The notes under the pieces: generated by a model
What the model was told of the DNA's origin: nothing
The model's input: the letters and a program-made list of their open reading frames with translations, nothing else
Database searches by the model: none
Position numbers and translations under genes: made by a program
Source of the DNA: Ctena decussata
Taxonomy: Eukaryota; Mollusca; Bivalvia; Lucinida; Lucinidae
Reading direction: 5' to 3'
Assembly (NCBI GenBank): GCA_963989385.1
Contig: OZ022503.1
Coordinates: 49,288,858 to 49,352,857 of the forward strand
DNA length: 64,000 nt
Part shown: positions 45,520-57,684 of the stretch, piece by piece
Position numbering within the stretch: position 1 is the first letter of the stretch
Layout of the letters: each line of letters begins with the position of its first letter

Positions 45520-46385
45520 ATTTCAAGAACCACAGACAAGCTTAATGCTTCAATATTATCAAATACAGATTCCTTACTTCAATACTTAACTGTATAATTA
45601 CAACCAGACTTCTTGTTTAAGAACTTGACTAACACTGTGTAATTTATAAAAAGGCTTCTTCTTTCAGTATTTATTATCACAGACTTTTTGCTTGAATACT
45701 TAATTGTGCAATCACAAAAGGACTTTTCCTTTCAGTTCTTAATTGTATAATTACAGACTTTTTGCTTTAATACTTAAACATGTAACTCAGAGACTTCTTC
45801 TTTCAGTACTTAATGGTATAATCTTAGACAGACTTTCTCTTTCAGCACTTAATTGTATAATTACAAACTTTTTGCTTTAATACTTAAACATGTAACTCAC
45901 AGACTTCTTCTTTCAGTACTTAATGGTACAATCTTAGACACACTTCTTGCTTTAATAGTTATAACTTACAGACTTGTTCTTTCGGTATTTAATTATATTA
46001 TCACAGACTTCATGCCTCAGTTCTTAACTGTATATATTTATGCCTCAGTTCTTAACTGTATTATCTTTCAGTACTTAAGTGTATAATCATAGACAAACTT
46101 CTTCTTTCAGTACTCAACTGTATAATCAGAGACCACTTACTGTATCACAGAGAGATCTGTTTCAGTACTTTACCATACAATCACAGACTTCTTGCTTCAA
46201 TACTTAACTGTATAATCACAGACACTCATGACTTGTTTCAGTACTTTATCGTACAATCACAGACTCTTACTTCAATTCTTATCTGAATATTTACAGCCTG
46301 ACTTCATTCTTCAGAACTTAACAGTGCTGACACATTAAGACTTCTTGCTTTAACACCATATTGTTTAATCAAAGAAATTCTTACA
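45520..46385. repeat. Minisatellite, ~37-40-bp base unit with ~111-bp higher-order period
   Basis: Base unit of the form 'CTTCTTTCAGTACTTAATTGTATAATCACAGA'. Two consecutive ~111-bp blocks (about 45738-45848 and 45850-45958) are nearly identical, showing higher-order amplification. Confidence 0.8.
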
Positions 46386-46709
46386 ATTTCTTCCCAGATA
46401 GGTTCTTGCTTTACCCTGAAGTATAATTCTATATTTGTATCTCAGGCAGACTTACTGGTTTCAATCTCATCCCAAACAGGTTCATGCTTCCGTATCACTT
46501 GTACCGCTAAAGTGTCATATGCAGACAAGTGAAACAAGTCTGATTCTGAACAGTATCATCAGTCTTCTGTTTTCTTATGCCACAGGCATTCAATCTTGTA
46601 ACACTGCTTCAAAAAATAAAGATTATGCTCCTGAAGTTTTGCAATTACTCCTGATAGGGCCAATAAACATGCTGATGATGCAACTATAAGATTCTGATGA
46701 CCTAACTGA

Positions 46710-46760
46710 CGAATATGATGATGATGATGATGATGACGATGATGATGATGATGATGATTA
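46710..46760. repeat. (GAT)n microsatellite
   Basis: About 16 GAT triplets with one GAC interruption. Confidence 0.95.
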
Positions 46761-46879
46761 ATCTCTCTTAATTCAACTACTGGAATCTATGGCAGAAACC
46801 CCTCAGCAGGAAACATTTCTGCAAGAAAAAGCATACAGAACTTGCTAATGAACAAAATGCTGATATACAGCAGAGCCCA

Positions 46880-47012
46880 CTGGGCACACAACCTTGAATC
46901 AACCTTGATTCAACATGATCACACAACCTTGACTAAACCTTGAATCAACATCATGATGTTGAATCAACACAACCTTGAATCAACCTTGATTCAAGGTTGT
47001 GTGCCTGCTGGG
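46880..47012. repeat. Small foldback with internal direct repeats
   Basis: GGGCACACAACCTTGAATCA … TGATTCAAGGTTGTGTGCCTG, with CAACCTTGAATCAACCTTGA repeated inside. Confidence 0.75.
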
Positions 47013-47126
47013 AGAAGTCCTTCATGAAAGTCACATCTGAAGTGTTTCTGGCCTTTATCATTCTACTATAACGAAAATTTAAAGACTATTATTGCTCATA
47101 CTGGGTATGGATAAACCTCCATGTTT

Positions 47127-47131
47127 TTTTT

Positions 47132-47162
<31 letters not shown>

Positions 47163-47163
47163 T
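47127..47163. repeat. Poly-T/poly-G tract
   Basis: A run of T switches directly into a run of about 20 G. G-runs of this length are prone to sequencing and assembly error. Confidence 0.95.
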
Positions 47164-47509
47164 TTGGAGGGGGTTGGGGCTGCAATTATTTGAAAGGGAA
47201 ATAGGACTTTTCCTGTTTTTCCCACAGATGATGATAACTCTTCCAAAATTAGCTCTTCTCTAAAATGAAAGAATTAGGTTCCGGAGCTTATTCTTTCCAT
47301 AAAGAAATGCAGACCCTTTTAGAGGAGCTTACTTCCCTTGAATGTGAATATATTTACCTTGAAACTAATTCAACAAAACAGGCATTCCCAAAAATTTCAC
47401 AATTTAAGTACAACGATGTTTACACAACCGTTTCTTGATATAATAAAAATTCGGGTACACAACTAGTAAACAAGCCCAACAAATGCAGATTAAGGGCATT
47501 TCTGAGGCA

Positions 47510-49872
47510 TATGACTATAAGCCTTTGCCTTTTTCTGTATGAAATGAAGCTGAAAAAGGGCCATAACTCCCAAAGTTATTAGCGGATTTTAACCTAAAAT
47601 TGTAAAATGTAAATCCAATACATTAATCTTTTCAAAAGATAACGAACGGAAACCTTTTTTTGTACAAAATAAAGTTGAAAAAGGGCCATAACTCCCATAA
47701 TAATTGAGGGATACTACCCATAATCAAACTTGACCTGTATTTTATGATAATATGCCTGTGTATAAAATAGGAATCCAATACACTAATCTTTTCAAAAGAA
47801 AATGAATGCAAACCACTTTTTCGTACACAATAATGTCAAAAAAGAGCTATAACTCCCATAATAATTGATAGATTTTCCCCTTATTCGAACTTGACCTGTT
47901 TTTTATGTTTATATATCTGTGTATAAAATATGAATCCAATATGCTAATTAATCAAATACACTAATCTTTTCAAAGGATAACAAGCAGAAACCATGCATTT
48001 TTTCATACAAGATGAACTAGAGCAAGTGAGCAGGGGCTCACGTATACCCCCGACCAGTGCCACCGCCTAATGAAACCACCACCTTATGATTCTACTGCCT
48101 AATGAAACCAATCTTATACATGGTTTGAACTTAGACGTCACCCATCAAATGGTTCCATCAAAGTATATTACAAATATCAGCAAAGAGTACCAACTTAACA
48201 CAAAACTTTAATGTAAACATATAAGTCTGTGCCCATGACCTTGGTCAGCAGCAGCATCCAGATGATGTCAACTAATCTGCATGAACATAGAGTAAACCTA
48301 GTCATATATCAAAAAGGTTTCATCAAAGGATGTTGGAAATATAAACAAAGAATATAAACTTAACCCAAAACTTTAATACAAATATACAAGTCTGTGACCT
48401 TGACGTTTGATAAGCAGCAATGAACCTAAAAGTAAACCTAATCAAATATCAAAAGGTCCAATTAAAGGATATTGGAAATACAAAATATAAACTTCACACA
48501 AAACTTAAACTCATATGTTTAAGTCTGTGACCTTGACCATAGGTCAGCAGCGGCATCCGAATGATGTCAAGTATTCTGCATGAACATTTAAGTAAACCTG
48601 GTCATATATCATAAGGTTTCATTGAAGGATGTTGGAAATATAAGCAAAGAATATAAACTTAACGCAAAACTTTAACGCAAAAATACACAAGTCTGTGACC
48701 TTGACCTTTGGTAAGCAGCAGCAGCCAGATGATGTAAACTACTCTGTATGAACCTAAAAGTAACCCTAGTCAAATATCAAAAGGTTCCATCAAAGGATAT
48801 AAGAAATATAAAAGAAGACTATAAACTTAACGCAACTTTAATGCAAATGTTTAAGTCTGTGACCTTGACTTTAGGTCAGCAGCAGCATCCAGATGATGAA
48901 AAGTGTTCTGCTTGAACCTGTAAGTAAATCTAGGCACATGCCAACAGGCTTCATCAAAGGATATTGGAAACATAAGCAAAACTAAAAACTTAACACAAAA
49001 CTTTAACGCAAATGGTTTAAGTCTGTGGCCTTGACCTTAGGTCAGCAGCAGCATCCAGATGATGATAAGTATTCTGCTTGAACCTGTAAGTAAATCTAGA
49101 CACATACCCACAGGCTTCATCAAAGGATATTGGAAACATAAGCAAAATTAAAAACTTAACGCAAAACTTTAACGCAAATGTTAACGGACGGACGCACAGA
49201 CCAACTGAAGAATGGACGGACAGACGGACAAACGGACGAATGGACGGAAAGACGAAAACTATATACCCTTCGACATACTTCGTATGTCGGGGGTATAATT
49301 AAGTCGAAAAAGGGTCATAACTCCCATAATTGATGGATCTTACCCTAAATCAAACTTTACCTGTATTTTATGATTAAATACTTGTGTATAAAATATGAAT
49401 CCAATACACTAATCTTTTCAAAAGATAATGAATGGCCATTTTTTCATACAAAATGAAGTCGAAAAAGGGCTATAACTCCCATAATAATTGATGGATTTTA
49501 CCCTAAATCAAACTTGACCTGTATTTTATGATTATATACCTGTGTATACAATATGAATCCAATACACTAATCTTTTCAAAAAATAATGAACGGAAACCTT
49601 TTTTTCATACAAAATGAAGTCGAAAAAGGGCTATAACTCCCATAATAATTGATGGATTTTACCCTAAATCAAACTTTGAACTGTATTTTATGATAATATA
49701 CCTGTGTATAAAATATGAATTTAATACACCAATGTTTTCAAAAGATATCAAATGGATACCATTTTTGTACAGGACAGATGGAGATACAGACAGAACAGAC
49801 ATACATATGGAGAGCAGTGATACTATATGCCCCCCCCCCCCCTCCCCATTAAAAATGGCGGGGGCATAAAAA
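47510..49872 (+). mobile_element. Tandem-core element 1 (~160-bp units), interrupted by element 2
   Basis: Units marked by 'GGGCTATAACTCCCATAATA' at ~47562, 47686, 47848, 49315, 49472 and 49632. The 3' end is GACAGATGGAGATACAGACA…, then a C-run/ATTAAAAATGGCGGGGGCATAA hairpin. Element 2 (48013-49300) sits inside the third unit. The 5' boundary is uncertain. Confidence 0.65.
48013..49300 (+). mobile_element. Tandem-core element 2 (~166-bp units), nested in element 1
   Basis: 5' end CTAGAGCAAGTGAGCAGG … CGTATACCCCCGACC; six 'AAGTCTGTGACCTTGACC' units at 48225, 48390, 48523, 48691, 48855 and 49021 (one shortened by ~33 bp); then a GGACGGACG-type run and a 3' hairpin CGACATACTTCGTATGTCG followed by GGGGTATAATT. 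The host unit resumes at AAGTCGAAAAAGGG with no duplication beyond 2 bp. Confidence 0.75.
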
Positions 49873-49924
49873 TTCTTTCCTTTAATAGTAGCCTCTCCTC
49901 CCGCGCCAGGTTGCTCATACTGAG

Positions 49925-50045
49925 CATCCTCAGCAGAAACTACACTGTTTGGCTTCTATTCTTTGAATATCTTGTGTGGAAAATTTTCTTATATTCCAGA
50001 GACATAAATCTTTTCGCCTACCTTTTTTGGTGCTTTAAGACTCGT
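49925..50045. repeat. Family I half element
   Basis: GCAGAAACTACACTGTTTGGCTTC … GACATAAATCTTTTC…GGTGCTTTAAGA is the right half of family I (compare 58760-58870); the palindromic centre is absent. Confidence 0.55.
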
Positions 50046-50284
50046 GCAAGTATAACAACTGTGTCAAACTTTCCTTTAGGGTTGTACTGATAAGTCAATG
50101 ACCTTATTATGTGGCACTCAGTCATGTCAGCCTAATCCCTACAAGAATCGGAACAACATTAGCTACAGAAAGCAAATCATGTCACAAAGGAGAAAAGAAA
50201 TATATCACATTACCATTTTCAATTCTGTTGCAATTTCTCTTGCCAATATATTTTTGCTGAATGATAAGAGTCAAACCCCAATGC

Positions 50285-51935
50285 CAAGAGCACAGATTCT
50301 AATGGCTGCAAAGAAAGCAAATTCTGATAGAAAAATGAATAAAGATTCAGATGCATGCAACGAGTAAAGGCTCTGATGAAACAGCTGCAAGGAACCAAGG
50401 CTATCACTGAAATTATAATACAGATTCCGATGGCTGCAAAGAGTGCAGGCTCTCACTGAAAGCACTGAAGATTCTGATGGCTGCAAAGACTGCAGGCCCT
50501 CATTGATAGCAACGCAATTATTGACTGTAGCAAACAGTGCAAACTGCTAATGACAACATTTATATAAATTCTAATGGCTGCAAAGAGTGCAGGTTCTTAC
50601 TGAAAGAATTGAAGATTTTGATAGCTGCAAAGAGTGCAAGCTTGATCCTTTATAGTATCAAAGTTTCTGATGGATGCAAAGAGTGCAAACTGAATGAAAA
50701 TATTGATAACCATTCTGATGGCTGCAGAGTCTGTGCAGGCTCTAACTGAAAACACTGATAATTCTGATGGCATCAAAGAGTGCTGACTCAGACAGAAAGT
50801 ATCGAAGGTTCTGATTCAGAGTACTGACTGACTAAAAACACTGAAGATTCTGATGACTGCATAGAGTGCAGACTCTGACTGAAAGCACTGAAGATTCTGA
50901 TGGCTGCAAAGAGTTCAGACTCTAGACTCTGACTGAAAGCACTTACGGTTCTGATGGCTGCAAAGACTGCTTGCAGACTGACTGATAAACATTAAGGATT
51001 CTGACTGCTGCAAAGACTTCTCTTTGATTAAAAGCACTGAAGCTTCTGATGGCTGAAATGAGTGCAGGCTCTATGTCTGATGGACAAAGTGTAAATTCTG
51101 ATGACTTCAAAAAGAGCACCCTCTCATCACTGAAAGGAGTGCAGGCTCTCACTGAAATCATTAATAAAGACTGATGGCTGCAAGGAGTGCAGGCCTTCAC
51201 TGAAATCATTAATAAAGACTCATTGATAGCATTGAAATCTTTATAGCTGCCAAGGGCAAACTGACTGAAAACAAAAGTTCTAATGGCTGCAAAAAGTGCA
51301 GGCTCTTACTGAAATAACTGAAGATTTTGATAGCTGAAAAGAGAGCAAGCTATCATTGATAGTATCAAAATTTCTGATGGCTGCAAAGAGTGCAATTTGA
51401 TTGAAAATAATAAACATTCTGATGGATGCAGGGAATGCAGGCTCTCGCTGAAAACACTGAAAATTCTGATGGCATCAAATAGTGCAGACTGAGACAGAAA
51501 GTATTGAAGATTCTAATTCAGAGTGCTGACTGACTGAAAACACTGAAAATTCTGATGGCATCAAAGAGTGCTGACTCAGACAGAAAGTATTGAAGATTCT
51601 AATTCAGAGTGCTGACTGACTGAAAACACTGAAGATTCTGAAGACTGCAAAGAGTGCAGACTCTGACTGAAAGCACTGAAGATTCTGATGGCTGCAAAGA
51701 GTTCAGACTCTAGACTCTGACTGAAAGCACTGAAAATTCTGACGGCTGTAAAGACTGCTTGCAGACTGACTGAAAAACATAAAGGGCTCTGATGGCTGCA
51801 AAGACTGCTCTTTGATTAAAGCACTGATGGCCACAACAAGTGCATGCTCTGATGGACAAAGTGTAAATTCTGATAGCCAGCCACAAAAAGTACACTCTGA
51901 TGGAAAACGGTGTAGATTCTGATTCTGACAGCATA
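50285..51935. repeat. Minisatellite, ~47-bp unit, with ~790-bp higher-order repeat
   Basis: About 35 copies of 'AGATTCTGATGGCTGCAAAG…TGACTGAAAGCACTGA'. The block 50750-51040 recurs at ~51535-51830 with the same irregular units in the same order (TTCAGACTCTAGACTCTG, GACTGCTTGCAGACTGACTG), so a multi-unit block was duplicated as a whole. Frames across it are artefacts. Confidence 0.88.
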
Positions 51936-52236
51936 AAATACTCTTTGGAGGAAAACAATGAAGCAGACTTTAAGGGCAGTTTCTGACAGACACCAATGTA
52001 CATTGTGGTAATAAAAGTGCACAAAGGTGACAAACAGTGAAGAGTATGGCTGAAAAGGGCAGACTCTGACAATCATGCAGCTAATGATGGTAAAGAGACC
52101 AGACTTAGTCCTCTATTAGTGAACAGTACAGACTCTAATAGGAGGCACTGGCAAAGCATGAATTGATCAGTGAGCAGCACTGATTCTGATGGCAAAGTTT
52201 ACTGTGGCTCAATATGAATACATCTAAATAATTATA

Positions 52237-53962
52237 CAGTGCTCCAGAAAAGAAGGGGTAACAGGGGTAATTTAGGGATAATTTTCTTTATTTCTCCATA
52301 AAAACAGACGTTGTGACCCATCATTAGAACCGACTCACCGAGACGGTTCTAATGAGGGGTCACAACATATGTTTTCACTGAGAAATAAGAAAAATTATCT
52401 TTGAACTAAAAATGTTTTTCAGAGAAAAACTGGTGTCCCCCCCCCCCACTAGCCCATTTCCCATCCCCTCTAATGAATAAAAACTCTGTACAAGTAAAAT
52501 ATCTAGGCAAGTTTGGAGAAAATCCATCCACTGGTTCTAAAGATATCCTACATAGATGATTATGTCCTTGAAAAATGGGTCAAGGTCACCAAATACTAAA
52601 CATGTCTTAAACCTGTCACAAACATATATTCATGCAAGTCTGATGAATATCTGTCAGCTGGATCAAGATATAACTAATTTTTAAGAGAAAAAAAATAAGA
52701 ATGCTAATGTTAGCTTTTGACCTTAAAAATGAGGTAAAGGTCTCCACAATCTGATCAGTTCTTAAGCTAGTCCCAGTGATGTATCCATGCAAGTTTGGTG
52801 AAATCCCATCCATTGGTAGATGAGATATTGTGGTATTAGGAAATTGTCATCCAAGTTCTCCAGTGACCTTGAAAATCAGGTCAAGGTCACCAAAATCTAA
52901 TCTGCTTTTAAACTTGTCCAAATGATGTAGCCATGCAAGTTTGGTGACATTCCATCCATTGGTTCAGGAGATATACTGGGTACAAGAAATTGTCATCTAA
53001 GTCCTCCAGTGACCTTGAAAAAGAGTTCAAGATCACCAAAATCTAATCAGCTCTTAAACTTGTCCCAATGATGTATCTAGGCAAGTCTGGTGAAATTCCA
53101 TACATTGGATCAGGAGATATAGTGGGTACAAGAAATATTCATCTTAGTCCTCTTGTGACCTTGAAAAGGTGGTCAAGGTCACCAAAACCTAATCAGCTCT
53201 TAAACTTGTCCCAGTGATGTATCCATGCAAGTTTGGTGAAATTCCATCCATTGGTTCAGGAGATATAGTCGGTACAAGGAATTCTCATCTAAGTCCTCCT
53301 GTGACCTTGAAAATGTGGTCAAGGTCACCAAAAACTAATCAGCTCTTAAACTTGTCCCAGTGATGTATCCATGCAATTTTGGTGAAAGTCAATCCATTGG
53401 TTCAGGAGATATAGTGGGTTCAAGAAATTGTCATCTAAGTCCTCCAGAGACCTTGAAAATGAGGTCAAGGTCACCAAAATCTAATCAGCACTTAAACTTG
53501 TCCCAATGATGTATCATTGCAAGTTTGGTAAAATTCCATCCATTGGTTCAGGAGATATAGTGGGTGCAAGAAATTGTCATCTAAGTTCTCTTGTGACCTT
53601 GAAAATGAGGTCAAGGTCACCAAAACCTAATCAGCTCTTAAACTTGTCCCAATGATGTATCCATGCAAGTTTGGTGAAATTCCATCCATTGGTTCAGGAG
53701 ATATAGGGGGTACAAGAAATTGTCATCTAAGTCGTCCAGTGACCTTGAAAATATGGTCAAAGTCACCAAAATCTAATCAGCTGTCCCAATGATGTATCCA
53801 TGCAAGTTTGGTGAAATTCCATCCATTGGTTCAAGAGATATCGTGCATACAAGAATCTGTCACGCCGACGCACCGGGATCCGCACTGAAAACAATATGTC
53901 CCCCCTCACCTTTGGTGGGGGGACATAATTATCCTCAATACCCCCTCTTATCTGGAGCTCTG
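52237..53962. mobile_element. Family E MITE split by a tandem-core element
   Basis: Left part 52237 to ~52406 (CAGTGCTCCAGAAAAGAAGG … inner palindrome CGACTCACCGAGACGG … ATCTTTGAA); right part from ~53928 (TTATCCTCAATACCCCCTCT … GAGCTCTG). Joined, they match the copy at 3833-4035 read on the other strand. Flanks CTAAATAATTATA (52224-52236) and CTAAATAATTACA (53963-53975) are similar over 13 bp, unlike the 5-bp duplications of other copies. Confidence 0.8.
52407..53927 (+). mobile_element. Tandem-core element 3 (146-147-bp units), nested in a family E MITE
   Basis: Begins CTAAAAATG…GGTGTCCCCCC and ends GTGGGGGGACATAA. Units marked GTGACCTTGAAAA at about 52863, 53009, 53153, 53301, 53448, 53593 and 53739, with two decayed units before. 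Just before the 3' end is a hairpin (GTCCCCCC…GGGGGGAC). MITE sequence resumes without duplication of more than one or two bases. Confidence 0.8.
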
Positions 53963-54540
53963 CTAAATAATTACATATATTCCCTGAAGATGAAATCTCT
54001 TTTCTGTTATTTTAATAATACAAAACTGCACGAATGTTATATGAAAAAAATTTAAGACAGCTATTATTTCCCATTAAAATATCCAGACAACATGGTTCAG
54101 AAATGCTTTGTAACAAGTTTCTTAAGAAAACTCTTCAGACAAACTTTATTCAAACTACAATAATCCATCATTCTGTGCTTACAATGTAGCCATCAGACAG
54201 TTTTGACACACGATAATGCTTTACAGCTATTTCTTTAAAAGGAACAAATAGGTCTGTAGACAGAAAACCCTGATTACATCTGATTATATCTACTTGTTGC
54301 ACTTCAATCATTACTCACCAGAGAGCCAGCAAAGGTACAGATCTGGTGATACTTAAAATGTATGGAAAAAGTTCTACCTTTTTTCTGCTTTGCCTCAATG
54401 AGAATTTCCCACCAGTACTGATACAATTTTTGAAATAATCATTATTGCCTAAATACTGCATTACAATGAATGTGAAAATCATGGCCTTGCTGATCAATTA
54501 GAAATTGGTAGGCTGGCTACTTTTTCTTGTATATCTCTTC

Positions 54541-54740
54541 AGCACCAAAAAGCAGACAACAAAATTTACGTCTGTAAAAATGTTTCATTCAAGCTATATC
54601 ATATTCAGAGTTCAAAGACTAGAGGGCAAATATTGTTGCAGAGCTAGATGTAGCGGCTCATCATGAGCCGCCTCATCAAGATCTACTCTGGTTGCAAAAT
54701 AAGCTTTTTTTGTCTCAGGCGCTTAAAATGAATTACACAT
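54541..54740. mobile_element. Family I palindrome element, both halves
   Basis: AGCACCAAAAAGCAGACAAC, ACGTCTGTAAAAATG, GGGCAAATATTG, then GCGGCTCATCATGAGCCGC centre (about 54653-54671) and ATCAAGATCTACTCTGGTTG. The left half matches 42775-42890. Bases 54741-55999 hold no gene. Confidence 0.78.
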
Positions 54741-55999
54741 GTACTTTCATGGTTTCAGTCATCAGTAGTGTCAATGTACTCCCTGGATTTTATCCTTTAT
54801 TAATGATGCCTTATTAATTTAAGAGTTGCTTTTTACCTTATCATATTTGTTTGGCTACAAGGCAGGGATTTTGCCGGTCAAAGCATTCCAACGAAACACC
54901 CAAATCCAATTTAGAAGATGTATCTAAAGTTTTGGGATTGATTTGTAAGTGGAAAAACCATCTTATAGCAGAAGTAACACAGCTAATTTACATATTTGGT
55001 GTCATTTTAGAAGGAGAAATCACCCCATCTCATGGCCAAAAAGTATGGTAATGATAAGGGGCCACACCAACATAAATCCTGTCCAAAATGATTTGGATTT
55101 ATCCACTATAGGTTGACCTGTACTTTGAAATTATCACAATGTCAGTTTGACATAGCATGAAAATTCTGAAAATATGGACACCTAAAACAATAATTATTAT
55201 AACTGTCCTAAAGAAAGGACAGTTTGTTTTTACATTGTAGTAAATGCATCCAAAAGATGCAGATGGATCGATTAACAATGACACTAGACCTTGATCAGTC
55301 TGATCTGGGTGTGCAAGTTTCCCCAAGGCCTATCTATCCCAATACTTAGAATACCTATGGCACATCCTTGTCACAGCCATTAGCAAAATATGTCAATGGT
55401 CTCAGATTACTACATTTTTTAACAATGTCTTGTTAACTTAAAGAAGCCCAAAGCTTATCTTACAAATTAGATCATTCGTCATTAACACAAGAAGCAAGAG
55501 CTATTGCCTGATAGCATAGTTTGCCTGAACTGAAGCCTGCCAATCATGTAGCCAAACTTCTATGTTTGTGATCTAGCTTGCCTAGCATGTCATCATGGTC
55601 GGGTGTGGCTTGCAGTGTATAAAACTTTTGGCAAGCATGTGATATCCATGATCTATTTATAAATTAAAACATTAAGCCTTAAATAATTTAAACTTAAAAC
55701 TAACTGTTTAACATACAACCCTTCCCCTTAAGATACAAAAGGAGGAAGGGCGAGAGTTTTTTAAACTCTGGACCATTATCAAATCTGACACACAGTATAA
55801 AGAAAATCCATCAGGTAACAGAAAAGTTATGTACTTTGATTTTGATTTCAATGTCATATCCGATAGGGGTGGAGGTATTATTTTGTTAAAATTTTTATCA
55901 GTATTCAACATTAGTTAAAGTATAAACTAAATCTAGATTTTCTTTCAATAAAAAAAAAGAAACAAAAGTTTAACCAAACTTCAATATTTAAGCCCATGA

Positions 56000-57085
56000 A
56001 AGTGACCTGTATGGAATTGTCCAACAGGACAGTAGCAGTATTCCTGCAGTAATTGTAACAGGATTCTTGGCAGGAATCTGGACATGAAAAAGTTTCCCAA
56101 TGGGTATTCCACGTGAACTTTTCACTATAATATCAAATTCCCTACAGGAGTCCAGCAGGACTCAGTGTGGAAAATTAAGTGAAATGTTTGAATTAGCAGG
56201 AATTCAGGCAGGAATTCAGGCAGGATTCCCACCAGGAATATTCAAATGAGCAGTATTCTGGCTGTAAAATTTGAAATTCCTGGCAGGAATCCTGCAGGAA
56301 TCCTGCCAGGAATATGGACAGGATTGTTGGCATGAATTTAGTACAGCTAGAGGTTGTGTTGCATATTACACAAAGACCTTGACATACTCTTTCAACATGC
56401 TATTTAAAACTTTCACATACACAGTGGCTTTATAAAGCACAACAGAACACATATCCTGTCAATTTCTTGGGTATTATGATTACATTATAGACATGGATCA
56501 GTACTGCCATTGCTCTTTAACACAAGTTTATGACAGAAAGAAATTCTGTTACTACCACACATACCGGTATATTAAACTCATTTTCATTTTTATGTCCAGG
56601 GATGTGGGTGGGGTACATGAAATTGTGTATAAATTGAATATTTTACCCCTAAACTTAAATCTGCCTTTGGAATGTATGCATTAATGGTAAAAAAATAATT
56701 AAACTTACATTCTCTTCATACTAGCTGTTATTAATTCATACTTCAAATAACACAGAAAACTTTTTAATATGTTTAGTAGAAACAAACAGCATGGCCAGTC
56801 TTCAAGTTGAATTTATCACTTATGATTCACTGAGTAGTTGAAGTGTACTGCCAAAATCTTTATGCTAGATTCAAATAATTTTGCAATATTTTCAGCTCTG
56901 TTTTCCTGCTAGAATTCCTGGCATGATTTTTTTCAAATTTTCCTGCTGGAATCTTGAGTGGATTTTTTATCATTTTCCAAGTACTGTTATAATTCAGCCT
57001 GAAAATGAAATTCCTGTCAATTTCCAGCAGGACTCCTGCTGTAATCATGTCAGAATTTTCGTAGGGAACATGTACCATCACAATC
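56000..57085. repeat. Region rich in CAGGAATCC-type repeats, possible inverted arms
   Basis: Variants of AATTCCTGGCAGGAATCCTG recur through 56030-56330; a related run, CTGCTAGAATTCCTGGCATG and CCAGCAGGACTCCTGCTG, lies at 56890-57060. The two blocks look like arms of an old foldback. Bases 56340-56880 between them show no gene. Confidence 0.45.
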
Positions 57086-57287
57086 AGCATTAAGCTACAG
57101 CCTGAGCACTGCTATCATAACAGAATATTTCCTTTTCCTCATAGCAATGACTGTATTACTTTTTCAGTTATAAGGTTATAAGATTTGGGGTGTTTTATTT
57201 GTGTGTGTTCTATCAAAGATATGGATCTAGATTTTGGGGACTTTTTTGGCAGAAAGAAAATCATGTTATGCAAACTAATGTACAGTA

Positions 57288-57482
57288 GAACTTCAATGCC
57301 TCGAACCCTGATGGCTGATTAACCAAACCCCCCCCCCACCACCCATCTCACTAGAACTCTTTCCTTGGTCCCTAGAGGCCACTTTGTACAGAAACTAACC
57401 CTGAATGGCTAGAACCACCCTTGGCTGGAACTGAATTTTCATGGTCCTAAGCCTGTTGGAGCCAGGGAAGTCCTACTGTAAC
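57288..57482. mobile_element. MITE, ~195 bp
   Basis: TACAGTAGAACTTCAATGCC and GGGAAGTCCTACTGTA termini are short inverted repeats; the middle is C-rich. Confidence 0.6.
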
Positions 57483-57508
57483 TGGTTTTCCTTTTTGAGG
57501 TCAATATG

Positions 57509-57684
57509 CCCTGGGTTCCAGGTTATAAAACTTGAGAATAATCTTAAACCCAAAATAAAGCACACTGATTGGCTGCTTCTGAGCATGTGCTCGAAAGCAG
57601 CCAATCAGCGTGCTTTTTTTTTTTTTTTTTTTTTTTTTTTTTGAGTTTGAGAATGTACTCAACTTTTATAACCTCTGGGCCTGG
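57509..57684. mobile_element. Family G foldback MITE, second copy
   Basis: CCAGGTTATAAAACTTGAGA … AATAAAGCACACTGATTGGC / GCCAATCAGCGTGCTTTTTT … CAACTTTTATAACCTCTGG. A poly-T run (57615-57642) replaces part of the right arm. Bases 57685-58260 hold no gene. Confidence 0.82.

Noticed and set aside
44219..53927. CRISPR-like arrays
   Set aside because: The repeats are head-to-tail satellites without unique spacers, in a eukaryotic genome.
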